From the NCBI GenBank assembly GCA_030844895.1, contig CM061233.1:95131719-95195718 (forward strand): a stretch of DNA of 64,000 nt, read 5' to 3'. Below the pieces are notes generated by a model. It was not told the origin of the DNA, ran no database searches, and saw only the letters and a program-made list of their open reading frames with translations. Origin of the DNA: Ambrosia x helenae (taxonomy: Eukaryota > Streptophyta > Magnoliopsida > Asterales > Asteraceae). Position numbers and translations under genes: made by a program. Shown piece after piece: positions 1 to 9,800 of this stretch (the stretch's first letter is position 1; each line of letters opens with the position of its first letter).

Positions 1-369
1 CATCTGCTATACAAACTACTGTTACATTGAAAGCACTGATAGTAAACAGCTGTTAAAGATAAACTCTGACGATCTTGTATCCACTGCTGAAGCCTAAGTG
101 CTGTTGCTTCAGCAGTGCTTTGGTCTTCAGTACTTGTATCTGCTGTTGCTCCTCTTCAGACCTTTGGTCAGCAGTTGTTCTTCATCAGTTGTTTCCTTAG
201 CAGTTCTTTGTATCAGCAGTTGTTGAGCAGTTGTTTGGATAGAACAGTAGTTAGGGTCAGCAGTCTTTTGGGAGAAGTAAGTTGTAAAGACTGTTTATTC
301 AAGGATCAAATAGATAGCATATTTTGGCTTTCCAATCATCTGTTCTTCTCCAGGTCAGCAGACCCAACA
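1..369 (-). repeat. Copia 3' LTR (partial, truncated by window edge)
   Basis: Matches 11,834-12,174 over its first 341 bases with no substitution seen and four small indels. It ends in CA at 369, directly before a pyrimidine tract that is the complement of the polypurine tract. The missing left part corresponds to 11,494-11,833. Confidence 0.92.
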
Positions 370-380
370 ATCTCCCCCTA
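370..380 (-). other. Polypurine tract of the copia element
   Basis: The plus strand reads ATCTCCCCCTA, so the element sense strand has a G-run purine tract touching the inner end of the 3' LTR. This is the expected primer site for plus-strand DNA synthesis. Confidence 0.75.
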
Positions 381-409
381 GAACAGATGATGCCAAAACT
401 CAGCTTTAT

Positions 410-1033
410 TCATTGATCTTTATTCCTCATCAGACTTTCTCTGATTTGACCTTTGAATTGTAATTCAAAGTTCAAAGCAAATAGGTCTTCTTCATCTCTT
501 TCCAGATCCAGATTTAGCAGTGCTTGGTGATCTTCTGCACAAAGGCTGTAAGCATCATCCATACTGATCTTCTGAACCTTTCCATCTGACCTGAGCAGTG
601 TCAATTCGTGGTTGTCTTTGTTGACCTTCCACTTTAGAATTTTTGAGTCAGTGGATTTGCTGAGATGAACCTTTATTCTTGATGAGTTGGGTGATGGTGG
701 TCTTCCTATGAGTTCTCTTAGTTTCTCTGTTGTGGGATCAGAGAAATAATGGATTTGATTGAAGAGCCCTTCCTTTATGAAAGTGTCAGCAAACTTTCTT
801 TGGTCTTCCTCTGACATCTCCTTCTGCTTTTTGAACTGTCTACTTGCAGCAGCAGTGAGATCAGAGGTTTCAAGTAGGCTGTCTAGGTTGAAAGTTTGTT
901 GGGGTCTCTTCATCATAGGCTCATCATTGTAGACTGGTTTTCTTGGAAGGCTGGGATCCTTCTTTCTATTCTCTTCCAGACTTTTATAGGTTTCAACCAA
1001 TCTAAGCTCTGACCATCTGGAAACAGACCTCAT
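410..1033 (-). CDS. Accessory frame, C-terminal segment (207 codons)
   Basis: This is the last piece of the post-pol accessory frame, ending 41 bp before the LTR. The product is charged (many K, E and D), has no membrane segment and resembles no family I can name. Its start overlaps the stop of the upstream segment (1030-1431) by four bases, with the two in different frames. The upstream sense continues naturally into this frame, so a one-base indel near 1030 probably separates what was one protein. Its first methionine may therefore not be a real start. Function unknown. Confidence 0.6.
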   Translation of the reverse strand: MRSVSRWSELRLVETYKSLEENRKKDPSLPRKPVYNDEPMMKRPQQTFNLDSLLETSDLTAAASRQFKKQKEMSEEDQRKFADTFIKEGLFNQIHYFSDPTTEKLRELIGRPPSPNSSRIKVHLSKSTDSKILKWKVNKDNHELTLLRSDGKVQKISMDDAYSLCAEDHQALLNLDLERDEEDLFALNFELQFKGQIRESLMRNKDQ

Positions 1034-1431
1034 CTCCCATAATTGGCAGCTACAATCTCCTGCCTCATTCTTTTGAACTTCAAGGCTCTGACTGGGTCTC
1101 TGCCTTTGCCAAAATTGGGAATGGAGACTTTAGCTTTGGGATTTTTAGCCATTTCTTCAATTCTGATCAGTTCTTCCCTCAAAGCATGAGTAGTCCAGCC
1201 ATTGAACTGCTTTTTGTTGGCTTTGTAGGGCTTGGTAGCCATTATCTGTTCAAGCAGGGATTCCCTTACCTCCTTCTCCAGGTCTACACTGAGAGGCATG
1301 GTGGACATGGAATTGCTCAGGGTCTTAGCAAAGTCTTCAATCCTTCTGAGTTTGCTAAGCTCTGCTGAATGGATGCCCTGAGCAGTCCTGTCATCCTTCC
1401 CTTTGCATTTCTCCCTGATGATGGCATCCAC
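1030..1431 (-). CDS. Accessory frame, third segment (133 codons)
   Basis: A short basic segment (rich in K, R and E) of the accessory frame. The frame stays open upstream of its first methionine toward about 1,500, where it joins in sense to the end of the 1449-2690 segment after a frame change. It has predicted helical character and no recognisable catalytic motif. Adjacent segments fit end to end with only single-base shifts, which suggests one original protein and not separate genes. Function unknown. Confidence 0.55.
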   Translation of the reverse strand: MDAIIREKCKGKDDRTAQGIHSAELSKLRRIEDFAKTLSNSMSTMPLSVDLEKEVRESLLEQIMATKPYKANKKQFNGWTTHALREELIRIEEMAKNPKAKVSIPNFGKGRDPVRALKFKRMRQEIVAANYGR

Positions 1432-1448
1432 CTGTTCACCCTTGTATT

Positions 1449-2690
1449 TTAGATAGGTATCAATGTTGAGGGGAACAGGGAAATTTGGGAGAGATGGGAA
1501 GGATCTTTCAGATGGCTGTTCAGTATTGTAGAAGGATTGTAATTCCCCTTGAGTAGATCAAGTTCAAGGGGATACTGAACAACCAATGGTGTAATGGTTG
1601 GTGGTGGTCTATGGGTTGTGAATTTGGATGTATGTGGTGAGAATGAGGTGAGTGGAATGGCTGTGATGGGAGGAGTGGATTGGGCAGTTGAAATGGTGGT
1701 TGGTGATGTGTGAATGTTTTCATCATGCACAACAAAGGTTGATTTTCTCTTCCTTGTGTACATGATTTTTGGTGAAGGTGATTTGGCAGCAGTGGTTGGA
1801 TTAACATCTGTTGGCCTTTTAGAAGAACCAGCAGATGTTGGAGTTTTGGTTGGTGATATAGGTTTGGTGGTTGTTGGTTCAGGAGTGTGTGTTGGTTTGG
1901 GTATAGTGGTTTCAGTGGTTTGGGTGGCAGTGGTTTCAGTGACAGTGGTTTCAGCAGCAGTGGTTTTAGCAACAGAGGTTTGTAACTTGGATGGTGGTTT
2001 TCTAACATGCTTGGCAGGTCTTTTCATCCTTTTAGAGGATCCCACATCTTCAGTTTCCCTTTGTTGTTTCTTCTTGAGTTCAATCAATGACTCTGCTTTT
2101 ACTTCCAAGGTGTCAGCCCTTTGTTGTTTGGACTGAGCAGCCTTTTCAGCTTCTATGTTTGCAGAGTCATCTACTGCCTTATTCTTTTCAGTGGTTTGTG
2201 GTGGTGGTGCTTGATGTTGTTGTTGTGGAACTGATTTGGTAGACTCTGGTTTCTTGGCAGACTTGGCTTGACCTTTTTGAGAAGGTGGGCAACCAAAAGG
2301 ATCTAGTTTTGGAAGCCTATCTCTGCCACTCTCCCCCTTTTTGGCATCATCAGCCGTGAAATCATCATCAGTTTCATCCCTGAGGATGGTGGTAGGGGCA
2401 GAGCCAGTAGTCTTCAGCAGATGGTCCTTGATGGCTTTGATGTCAGCATGGGTATCTTTGTACCTTGCATCAACCATATTTCTGATCTCAGCCATGTAGG
2501 TTTCATGTGTCTGATCAGCCAATTTCCTGTGAGCTATGATGATGGGGGAAACTGATTTCCATAACTCATTGGCTATATCAGTGGTAGATGGTTGACTCTT
2601 GGAGAGACCTGCAATTGAGCTTAGGATAAGCTTGACATCAGATTTGATGTCAGCAACAGATGTTTCAATAGCAGAGACTCTGGCCGTCAA
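1449..2690 (-). CDS. Accessory frame, second segment: helical N-terminus then Thr/Pro/Ser-rich tail
   Basis: 413 codons. Residues 1-100 look helical, with a heptad-like run of hydrophobic positions that could be a coiled coil. Residues about 100-330 are low complexity, rich in T, P, K and S, with basic clusters such as SKRMKRPAKH and TRKRKS that could act as nuclear localisation signals. No enzyme motif is visible. The frame is open upstream of its first methionine to about 2,815, where it meets the first segment in a different frame. Its last roughly 20 codons look out of frame relative to the sequence that follows. Function unknown. Confidence 0.6.
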   Translation of the reverse strand: MTARVSAIETSVADIKSDVKLILSSIAGLSKSQPSTTDIANELWKSVSPIIIAHRKLADQTHETYMAEIRNMVDARYKDTHADIKAIKDHLLKTTGSAPTTILRDETDDDFTADDAKKGESGRDRLPKLDPFGCPPSQKGQAKSAKKPESTKSVPQQQHQAPPPQTTEKNKAVDDSANIEAEKAAQSKQQRADTLEVKAESLIELKKKQQRETEDVGSSKRMKRPAKHVRKPPSKLQTSVAKTTAAETTVTETTATQTTETTIPKPTHTPEPTTTKPISPTKTPTSAGSSKRPTDVNPTTAAKSPSPKIMYTRKRKSTFVVHDENIHTSPTTISTAQSTPPITAIPLTSFSPHTSKFTTHRPPPTITPLVVQYPLELDLLKGNYNPSTILNSHLKDPSHLSQISLFPSTLIPI

Positions 2691-2713
2691 TTCTTGGTAT
2701 TTTGACTCATCTC

Positions 2714-4297
2714 CTAAATTAATAGGATCATCTGAGTCCCTACCAGTGGTAGTTTTATCTGATTCAGCCCTAATAGGGGAATCAGATGCCCTTTTTCTTG
2801 GTACTGGGGACTTCCAACTGTTTTTGGAGACACTATGGTGGCTTCAACAGTTGTTGCCTTCAAGGGAGTCTTAGTTATGAAATCACTGTCCTGATGTGAG
2901 ACAATGGTCTCTACACCAGTAGTGGCTGCTCCACTTGAAAACTCACCTAGAGTTTCATTAAACCCTGGTGGTGTAACCTCCTCTTCTGTTTGGGGGTTAG
3001 CAGATTGAATATTCTCAGGCTCAGTCACTTGTTGGAGTATACTCTCAGTGACAGGTGGAAGAGAGGAACTGGGATGTTCCTGAGATTCAATTGCTTCAAA
3101 CAGGGGTTGCATTGTTTGTGGAACATGTGATGGTGAGAGTGGTGGAGTAAGAAGAGAGTTAGCCCTGGGAGAGGGGCTTGTGAACATATGGTCAAGTGAC
3201 TCAAATGCATCATGATGTGTGTCCCCTTGGTTTACAACATGATCCTTTTGAGAGGAGTCATGAGGAGGTTTGTCAGGTGGAGGTATGTCCAACTGTTGTG
3301 AGGAAGTAACAACAGTGGTTTCATGTTGCTTTTGTTGTGCAACAGAGGTTTCTTCTGGTACCTCAACATCCAGAAGCCTCATTTGTGGTTGAGTGGTGGT
3401 TTTTGTGGATGAATGTTTCCTTTTGGAAGTGGCTGGTGTGGGTTTCACAGCACTGGATGTAGTGCCATGATCACCAGGAGCAGTGGGCTCAACAACAGAG
3501 GTTTTGACAACAGTTGTTGCCTTTGTCCTCTTTGTTTGTGTTTTAGAAACTTTAGACACTTTTGACACCTTTTCTTGGGTGCTTCCACCCAGCATTCTTG
3601 TGAAAGTTTCATCAGTTAAGCTTTTCATTTGCATAGCAGCACCCTTTTTGAAAACTTTTTCAGGTAATAATTTTTGTAAAATTACACTAAGAATTCGTGG
3701 GTAAATAAGAAAAGCATTGTTTGACCCAGATTTGACTGCTTTCACATTTGATACCAAGTCCATGAACAAACCCTGGGAAAGATTGAAGTCAGAGTTTGAC
3801 AACATAGCATATCCCAGATATTGCATCCTTAATGGTATTTCATTAAAGGATGTGGACTTAGCAGAGACACAAAGAAGAAGAGTATGGAAGAAAAATTTCA
3901 TGACTGGAGGGAAAAACTTTTTGAAAAGAGTTGATCCAGTCATCTGACCATCATACCCTCTTTCTTGGAACTCAGTGTGAAGCTCTGTTTTAGTGAAGGA
4001 ATCCTTACCTGCCAGGTCATTCAGTGTGAAGGTTGTGGATATGATATCAGGGGTAATGACGATACTGGTTTCTCCAATTTTGGAAATAATGGATGTAGGC
4101 TTTTTATCTTGTAATAGAAACTCAGCATTCAACCAAAATTCTTGGAGTGTATCCAGATAAATGGGGGCGTTGGCGGTTAGAATGGGTAAGTATTTGGAAT
4201 TGAGGAAAATGTCGATGGTGGAATGAAATGGAGTGTTGTCATCTGTTTTAATCAGATAGGGGAGACAATTGTGTGTAGCTTTGGCTTGAAGATCCAT
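2714..4297 (-). CDS. Accessory frame, N-terminal segment with globular domain (527 codons)
   Basis: This is the first and longest accessory segment. Residues about 1-230 look globular, rich in aromatics and without low-complexity runs. Residues 230-500 become T/S/P/Q-rich with KR-rich patches (for example TSKRKHSS). The last roughly 35 codons look out of frame, because the alternative frame flows straight into the next segment. From memory, Asteraceae copia polyproteins often carry a similar domain, sometimes auto-labelled longin-like; I cannot confirm that. A TATA box lies about 125 bp upstream of the ATG. It sits where env-like genes occur in some retroelements, but no signal peptide or transmembrane segment is visible. 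Confidence 0.7.
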   Translation of the reverse strand: MDLQAKATHNCLPYLIKTDDNTPFHSTIDIFLNSKYLPILTANAPIYLDTLQEFWLNAEFLLQDKKPTSIISKIGETSIVITPDIISTTFTLNDLAGKDSFTKTELHTEFQERGYDGQMTGSTLFKKFFPPVMKFFFHTLLLCVSAKSTSFNEIPLRMQYLGYAMLSNSDFNLSQGLFMDLVSNVKAVKSGSNNAFLIYPRILSVILQKLLPEKVFKKGAAMQMKSLTDETFTRMLGGSTQEKVSKVSKVSKTQTKRTKATTVVKTSVVEPTAPGDHGTTSSAVKPTPATSKRKHSSTKTTTQPQMRLLDVEVPEETSVAQQKQHETTVVTSSQQLDIPPPDKPPHDSSQKDHVVNQGDTHHDAFESLDHMFTSPSPRANSLLTPPLSPSHVPQTMQPLFEAIESQEHPSSSLPPVTESILQQVTEPENIQSANPQTEEEVTPPGFNETLGEFSSGAATTGVETIVSHQDSDFITKTPLKATTVEATIVSPKTVGSPQYQEKGHLIPLLGLNQIKLPLVGTQMILLI

Positions 4298-4418
4298 TGT
4301 AATGGATTTCGACGGGGAAAATGACTGAAGATTGATGAAGGGTTTGAGAGTGAAGAAGGCGGTTTACAGTATTTTGAATACAATGAGACAGTGTAACATC
4401 TGTTGTGGTAAAACAGGG

Positions 4419-4426
4419 TTTTTATA
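4419..4426 (-). promoter_or_regulatory. TATA box ahead of the copia accessory frame
   Basis: The minus strand reads TATAAAAA within CCTATAAAAACC, about 122 bases before the accessory ATG at 4297. The 130 bp further upstream (4,440-4,560) are dense in CATCTG, CAGCTG and CAACTG words like those in the LTR U3. This fits an internal promoter but is not proof. Confidence 0.5.
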
Positions 4427-4566
4427 GGCTCAAAGAAACCGCTGATGTGGCCAAACATCTGCTTATATGAGCAGACGTGGCAATCATCTGATGGATCTAA
4501 ACATCTGGTGGAGAACAGCTGTTTTGGTAAACAACTGATACAAACAGCTGATGGATCCAACCGTTG

Positions 4567-4615
4567 GGTTTTTTTTTTTTTTTTTTTTTTTTATTAATAT
4601 AGTATATATATATAT
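4567..4615. repeat. Poly-T run followed by AT repeat
   Basis: About 26 consecutive T (A on the element sense strand), then an AT-rich stretch with TATATATATATA. It lies in the spacer between RNase H and the accessory frame. Confidence 0.9.
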
Positions 4616-4625
4616 AGATGTGGAC

Positions 4626-4783
4626 AGTTGTTTTATCTGAACAGATGTTCTGAAACAGATTTTTCAACTAACAGTTGTTTTATCTGATCAGATGTTTGGA
4701 AACAGACTTTTCAACCAGTGGAAATGAATGAAACAGTGGTTGTTTTATCTGATCAGATGTTATAAACAGATTTTTCAACCAAA
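4626..4783. repeat. Three imperfect tandem copies of a ~50-65 bp unit in the copia spacer
   Basis: Copies begin near 4626, 4672 and 4736. Each contains TTGTTTTATCTGA, then CAGATGTT, then ACAG(A)(C/T)TTTTCAAC. The whole 4,298-4,842 spacer contains no long ORF. Confidence 0.85.
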
Positions 4784-4842
4784 CAGCAGTTTTAGGAAAA
4801 TATTTGATTTCTGAACAATTTATTAAAAAAAAATTTATTTGG

Positions 4843-5400
4843 TTAATCCATGTTTAACATGCCAATTCTGGAAATCAGATTTGTAAAGGTAGATGTGTCT
4901 AAAGCTTTTGTTAACACATCTGCCAACTGATCCTCTGTTGGAACATGGTGTAAAGAAATCAAACCTTTTTCATAGCTGTCCCTGACAAAATGATGTCTTA
5001 TGTCAATGTGCTTGGTAGTGGAATGAGAGACTGGATTCTTGATGATATTTTTAGCAGCTTGGCTGTCCAACATGAGTGGAGTCCTAAGTGCAGTTATCCC
5101 AAAATCCAGTAGTTGATTCTGAAGCCACATCAATTGGGCTGTACAGCTTGCAGCAGCAATGTATTCAGCTTCAGCTGTTGAAGTTGAAACAGCTGCCTGC
5201 TTTTTGCTTTGCCATGAAACTAAGGCATTCCCTAGAAATTGGCACCCTCCTGAAGTGGATTTTCTTGTGGTGTGACAGCCAGCAAAGTCACTATCTGAAA
5301 AACCTGAAAGCTCAATGTTTCCATTAGCAGGATACCAGATACCAAGTGTGGGAGCACCTTTGAGGTATCTGAATATCCTTTTTACAGCAATAAGGTTTGA
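4843..5400 (-). pseudogene. Copia RNase H domain
   Basis: The C-terminal end of pol. The readable 4843-5133 part carries the typical copia RNase H ending: an MWLQNQLLDFG helix, the LDSQAAKNI segment with its Asp, TKHIDIRHHFVRD, and VPTEDQLADVLTKAL. Between 5134 and 5400 the expected DSDFAG and AEAEYIAA segments can be followed only by changing frame. The domain degrades the RNA of the RNA/DNA hybrid during reverse transcription. The frame breaks are single-base shifts. Confidence 0.88.
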
Positions 5401-6200
5401 CTTTCTGGGTGAAGCCTGGATCTGGCACAGACACAGGTAGCAAACATAATGTCTGGCCTAGATGCAGTTAGGTACAATAAAGACCCAATCATACATCTAT
5501 AATGTGTTTGATCAACCAGTTCATCCTTGTCATCAATAGTGAGCAGCTTGACTGTACTCATGGGTGTGCTACATGGCTTACAATCATTCATCTCAAATCT
5601 GGTTAATAAATTCTTTACATATTTGTTTTGGTGAATGAATGTGCCATTTTGCAGTTGTTTCACTTGAAGACCAAGGAAACACTGAAGCTCACCCATGGCA
5701 CTCATCTCAAACTCTGCTGTCATGAGTTTTCTGAACTCTTCACACATTTGGTTACATGTGGATCCAAAGATGATATCATCCACATATATTTGAACAATCA
5801 TTAAGTGTTTCCCTTTCCATTTAAGAAATAGAGTTTTGTCAATTTTACCTCTTGTGAAGCCAATGGATAAGAGAAATGTGGAGAGAGTTTCATACCAGGC
5901 CCTTGGTGCTTGTTTGAGTCCATACAGAGCTTTGTTGAGCTTGTAGACATAGTCAGGATGGAATGTGTCTTCAAAACCAGGTGGCTGACATACATAGACC
6001 TCCTCCTGAATTTTGCATAAAGGAAAAGCACATTTGATGTCCATCTGATACACCTTTATGTTGTGGTTGACAGCAAAGGCTAAAAAGAGTCTGATGGCCT
6101 CTAGTCTAGCTACAGGAGCAAAGGTCTCATCATAATCTATTCCTTCTTCTTGTCTGAAGCCTTGAACCACAAGCCTGGCTTTATTCTTGACAACAATACC
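5382..6200 (-). pseudogene. Copia reverse transcriptase
   Basis: Copia-type RT (RVT_2). The 5382-6170 stretch has QGFRQEEGIDYDETFAPVAR, the first catalytic Asp in YQMDIKCAF (about residue 44), KALYGLKQAPRAWYE, and the catalytic YVDD box at about residues 129-132. All three catalytic aspartates are present. The frame shifts on both sides: upstream at about 6,170-6,190, where the VVQGF lead-in is in another frame, and downstream near 5,400 after PDIMFATCV. It copies the element RNA into DNA in cytoplasmic particles. Confidence 0.93.
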
Positions 6201-7163
6201 CCTTCATCAGTCTTGTTTTTGAAGACCCACTTTGTTCCTATAGGACAAACATCCTTAGGAAGTGGTACAAGCTCCATACTTGTTGTCTTTTGAACTGAAG
6301 GAGTTCTTCTTGCATGGCTTCTACCCAACTGTTGTCTTTCAGTGCCTCTTGGTACTTGACAGGTTGTGTGAGGGATAGGAAACCTGCAAAAAGACAGATA
6401 TTTGAGGATTGGCTTCTTGTGAGCACTCCCTCTCTGATGTTGCCAATGATCTGGTCTGGTGGATGAGCTCTTAAGTAAATAAGATCTCCTTGATATGGAA
6501 CATGGCATTTTGGGGTGATGGACAGAGGTTTGGTGACTCTGTTGGTGTAACATCTGTTGGTACTTCTGTAGAGTCAACAGATGTTTGGAATGGTAGTGGA
6601 GGAATGGGTCCAAGTGGTGTGAAACTTGACTGACTTTTGTCAACAGATGATTGACTTTTGTCAACAGATGATAGGTCAGTGGTAATGAGGGGTGAAGCAG
6701 AGGTTTGAGGATAGGACTGGCCAACAGTGGTTGACACAGCTGTGGCAGAGTTTTGACAACTGTTTTGAACAACTGCTCCCTCTGATGCAGAATAGACTTT
6801 GTAGTGACTGGGAATCACAACATCTGTTCTGTAATCTTGCTGTGGAGACTGTGGAATACCTGCATTGTTAGTCTTAACAGTGATATCTTCAATTTGAATT
6901 TATCTAAATCAAATAATTCAGCAGGGTTTTGCAGGGATTTTCAGAGATGAAAGTTCATTGAACTTAACATTCAAGGTTTCTTCTATTGTTTTAGTCCTTG
7001 TGTTAAACACTTTGTAGGCCTTAGCAGTAGAAGAATATCCCAGAAAATACCACAGTCTACTTTGGCTGCAAATTTTGAAATGGAATCTTTAAGATTTAAA
7101 ATGAAACATGGGCAGCCAAAGATTTTGAAGAATGAAATTAATGGTTTGATTTTGAACAAAATT
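6201..7163 (-). pseudogene. Copia integrase-RT linker (C-terminal integrase region)
   Basis: The region joining integrase to RT, readable only in pieces (for example 6137-6772 and 6471-6818) because of frame shifts. It is rich in S, T, P and Q, as this linker usually is. Close to the RT it contains a recognisable LTRSQ...ALKDNSWVEAMQEEL lead-in and the TKWVFKNKTDEG start of the RT domain. Its DNA repeats the AACAGATG and AACATCTG words found in the LTR. Confidence 0.7.
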
Positions 7164-7893
7164 TCATAAGCAGTTTTTTTGATGTCTGGGGTTGATCAAA
7201 ACTCTGTTTTGAACATAGCCAGCAGTGTTTACAGCTTCTGCCCAAAAGGACAGTGGCAAACCAGAATCTGCTAGCATGGTTCTTGCAGCTTCTATAAGAG
7301 TTCTATTTTTCCTCTCAACTACCCCATTTTGTTCTGGTGTTCTTGGGATGCTGAACTGCCTCACAATCCTTTTGACACACAGAAGTCATCTAACTCCTTA
7401 TTTTTAAACTCTGTTCCATTGTCTCTCCTGAAAACTTTTACTGGCAAGTCATACTGCTTTTCAACCTTGGTGACAAAGTCCTTCAATATACCTGCAGTCT
7501 CATCTTTAGAGTGTAAAAAGTAATCCATGTAAACCTAGAAAAATCATCAACTATGACAAGACAAAATCTTTTTCTTCTTAGACTCATGATTTTAACAGGG
7601 CCAAACAGGTCCATGTGCAACAGTTGTAAGCACTGACTAGTTTTGGACTCATCAATGGATTTGTAAGAGCTTTTATGTTGTTTCCCTTTTAAGCAAGAAA
7701 CACAATGCTCATCACATTTAAATTCTTTTGATGGAAGACCTCTGACAAGGCTTTGTTTTGAGAGTGTGTTGATAGTATTAAGGTTGGTATGACCCAGTCT
7801 CCTATGCCACAATTCTGTCTCCTTAGTGGAGGCAGCAGAAAACAGACAGACATTTGCCATAGGATTATCCTTTAACATATCAACAACATACAC
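7164..7893 (-). pseudogene. Copia integrase
   Basis: GAG-pre-integrase plus the integrase core. The 7483-7893 frame has the HHCC zinc site (WHRRLGH, then CVSC at about residues 64-67) and the first catalytic Asp in LHMDLFGPV (about residue 94). After a shift, an RRDNGTEFK segment near 7,400 supplies the second Asp. The 7164-7364 frame supplies the third, Glu, in PEQNGVVERKNRT. All catalytic positions can be seen, spread over more than one frame. It inserts element cDNA into the nuclear genome. Confidence 0.9.
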
Positions 7894-8267
7894 ATTGCCC
7901 TTCTATGAGCAACAAGCTGTGCTTTGCTCTCAGCAATAATGGTATCAATCTTTTTCACCACTTCTGGCCCAATAATCTTACAAGTTTTTCTTTGTGAAAA
8001 ATGAGCCATACCTTTGTCACTCATTTGTGAAACACTCAGAAGATTGAACTTGAGATTATCAATAAGATTGACATTTTCAAACTTGAGTTTTCCTGCCTGT
8101 ACAGTCCCTGAACCCAACACCTTACCTTTAGAATCATTACCAAAGGATATATCACCCCCTCCATGAGCCAAGAAGTCCAGAAGTAGGGCTCTACATCCTG
8201 TCATGTGCCTGGAACCTCCACTATCTACATACCAAAGACTATCTAAACAAGCAGAAGCTCCCTGCAC
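7872..8267 (-). pseudogene. Copia aspartic protease
   Basis: Retropepsin-like protease at the start of pol: WYVDSGGSRHMTG at about residues 12-24 holds the D-S-G catalytic triplet, and the flap and second-half motif (LKFNLLSVSQMSDKG) follows. The position after DSG that is usually Cys in copia is Gly here. It overlaps the integrase frame by 22 bp in a different frame. It would cleave the gag-pol polyprotein inside virus-like particles. Confidence 0.88.
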
Positions 8268-8460
8268 ATCAGTAAATGATTAGTTTTGGTGAGTGTCCCA
8301 AAGCCAAATTGGCTTTGGATGGATCCTCAGACCTTTCAGACTCAAGTTTTGGAAGGTGATCAGTGGTTTGGACCAATTTTTGAATTAGGGTCAACAACTA
8401 CTGCTGCTGACCATATTGCCCAGTGCTTGTATGTCAGCACTTGGGGCAGCAGTTGTTTGA

Positions 8461-9668
8461 TCACCACCCTGACAGATGATAATACCCATATGGATTTCTG
8501 TTCACTCTTGGTTTAGAGGGTCTTTTTGGCTCCTCATAAACATGTGGCAGACTGTGACATGGAGGTTGACCATAACCTCTTGGGTATTTGTTTGTGGGTG
8601 GAGCATCTGTTACTTGGACATCTCTAGAAGCAGATGTTTCAAAGCCTTTTTGTAACAGATGTTTGGACAGGTGTAAAGGTCTGTTTGGGCTTTCCTTTTG
8701 GAGTACTAACCACAGGGTTTGCAAGAGTTTTTGCTTTGTATTCTTGTATTTTTACATCAAAATTTTTGAGATACAAGCACTCTTTAGTCTTATGATTCTT
8801 TTCCCACATATTGAGCATGGTGCTTTTGAATCACATTCACTTGTTCCTTTGTTGATATCATATGCTTTTAGAAGAAAACAGTTTTTGGTGATATGATTCT
8901 TCTTTTCACAGAAATCACAAAACAAGTTAACAGTCTTTTCCTTCTTTTTCCCCTTTTTCAGGCTTCTTTTCAGCAGATGTTTGAGCATCTGCTGGAGAAT
9001 CCTTCAGGGGAATGACTTTTGCCAAGGGAATGACCCTTGCCTGAGGAGCTGTTTTTCCCTCAGGGGTTTTAAAATCAACAGGTTTATAATTCTCAAGAGT
9101 ATCACACTCATCAGAACCAAGTAGGTTTAAATCATACTTTTCAAGTTCAGCAAAAGATGAGGAACCTTCTGGTTTTTCAAGAACAATTTTCTTACCATTT
9201 GTTCAGTGATTTTAATCTCTTGACCCTGCAGGTTTGTTGGAACTATCTCAACAGACCTTTGATCCTTTGTGTCAGTGTTTTCAAAAGCTGGAGCAGTGGT
9301 TGCAAAACCAAAGCCAAACTTCACATGACTTTTGGTTTGTTTGTTGAGTAGCATCTCAAAACCTCTACATGATTCCACCCATTTTTTTACATTCAACTTG
9401 GGTGGACTCAAGCTCACTTTTACAACTTTGATATTTTTGTTATCATAGTTTGGAGCTGGTCTTTGACAATAGTTGCTTCATGTTTTAGACTACTAATTTC
9501 AGATTCTTTTGCAGTTAAATTTGTTTTCAAATCTTTAGTGAGTTTTTCAAATTTAACCTCATCATCCAAAATTTTCTTTCTAAGGTTTTCATTCACCTCT
9601 TTAATGTTAGCAAATGCTATTACACATTTGTCAGAACACAACTCTTTGAGAATTTGAGGAGATACCAT
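8461..9668 (-). pseudogene. Copia gag, C-terminal extension with second CCHC knuckle
   Basis: Broken frames 9420-9668, 9127-9417, 8752-8988 and 8461-8724 continue the gag protein. The first is a K/E/L-rich coiled-coil-like segment. The 8752-8988 frame holds a complete CCHC zinc knuckle, CDFCEKKNHITKNC (CX2CX4HX4C), near 8,880-8,920. It lies about 1.35 kb downstream of the first knuckle, so gag is unusually long for copia. The region just before protease contains repeated KGKKK-type basic patches. Confidence 0.75.
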
Positions 9669-9800
9669 TAGCAGCAGCCATCAATGCACAATCACACTTG
9701 CACTCACATTCATCAGATGCACCACCAGGATCTGAGAGATTCACAACATCCTCTTCTTCAGGTTTCTCACCTGCAACAACTTCACTAACAATATCATCAG

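Noticed and set aside
1714..2136. Plus-strand ORF rich in valine over the accessory region
   Set aside because: Antisense shadow of the Thr/Pro-rich accessory frame; no independent evidence.
410..4297. Accessory frame as an envelope gene
   Set aside because: No signal peptide, no transmembrane segment and no cysteine-rich ectodomain is visible; basic nuclear-type patches point elsewhere.
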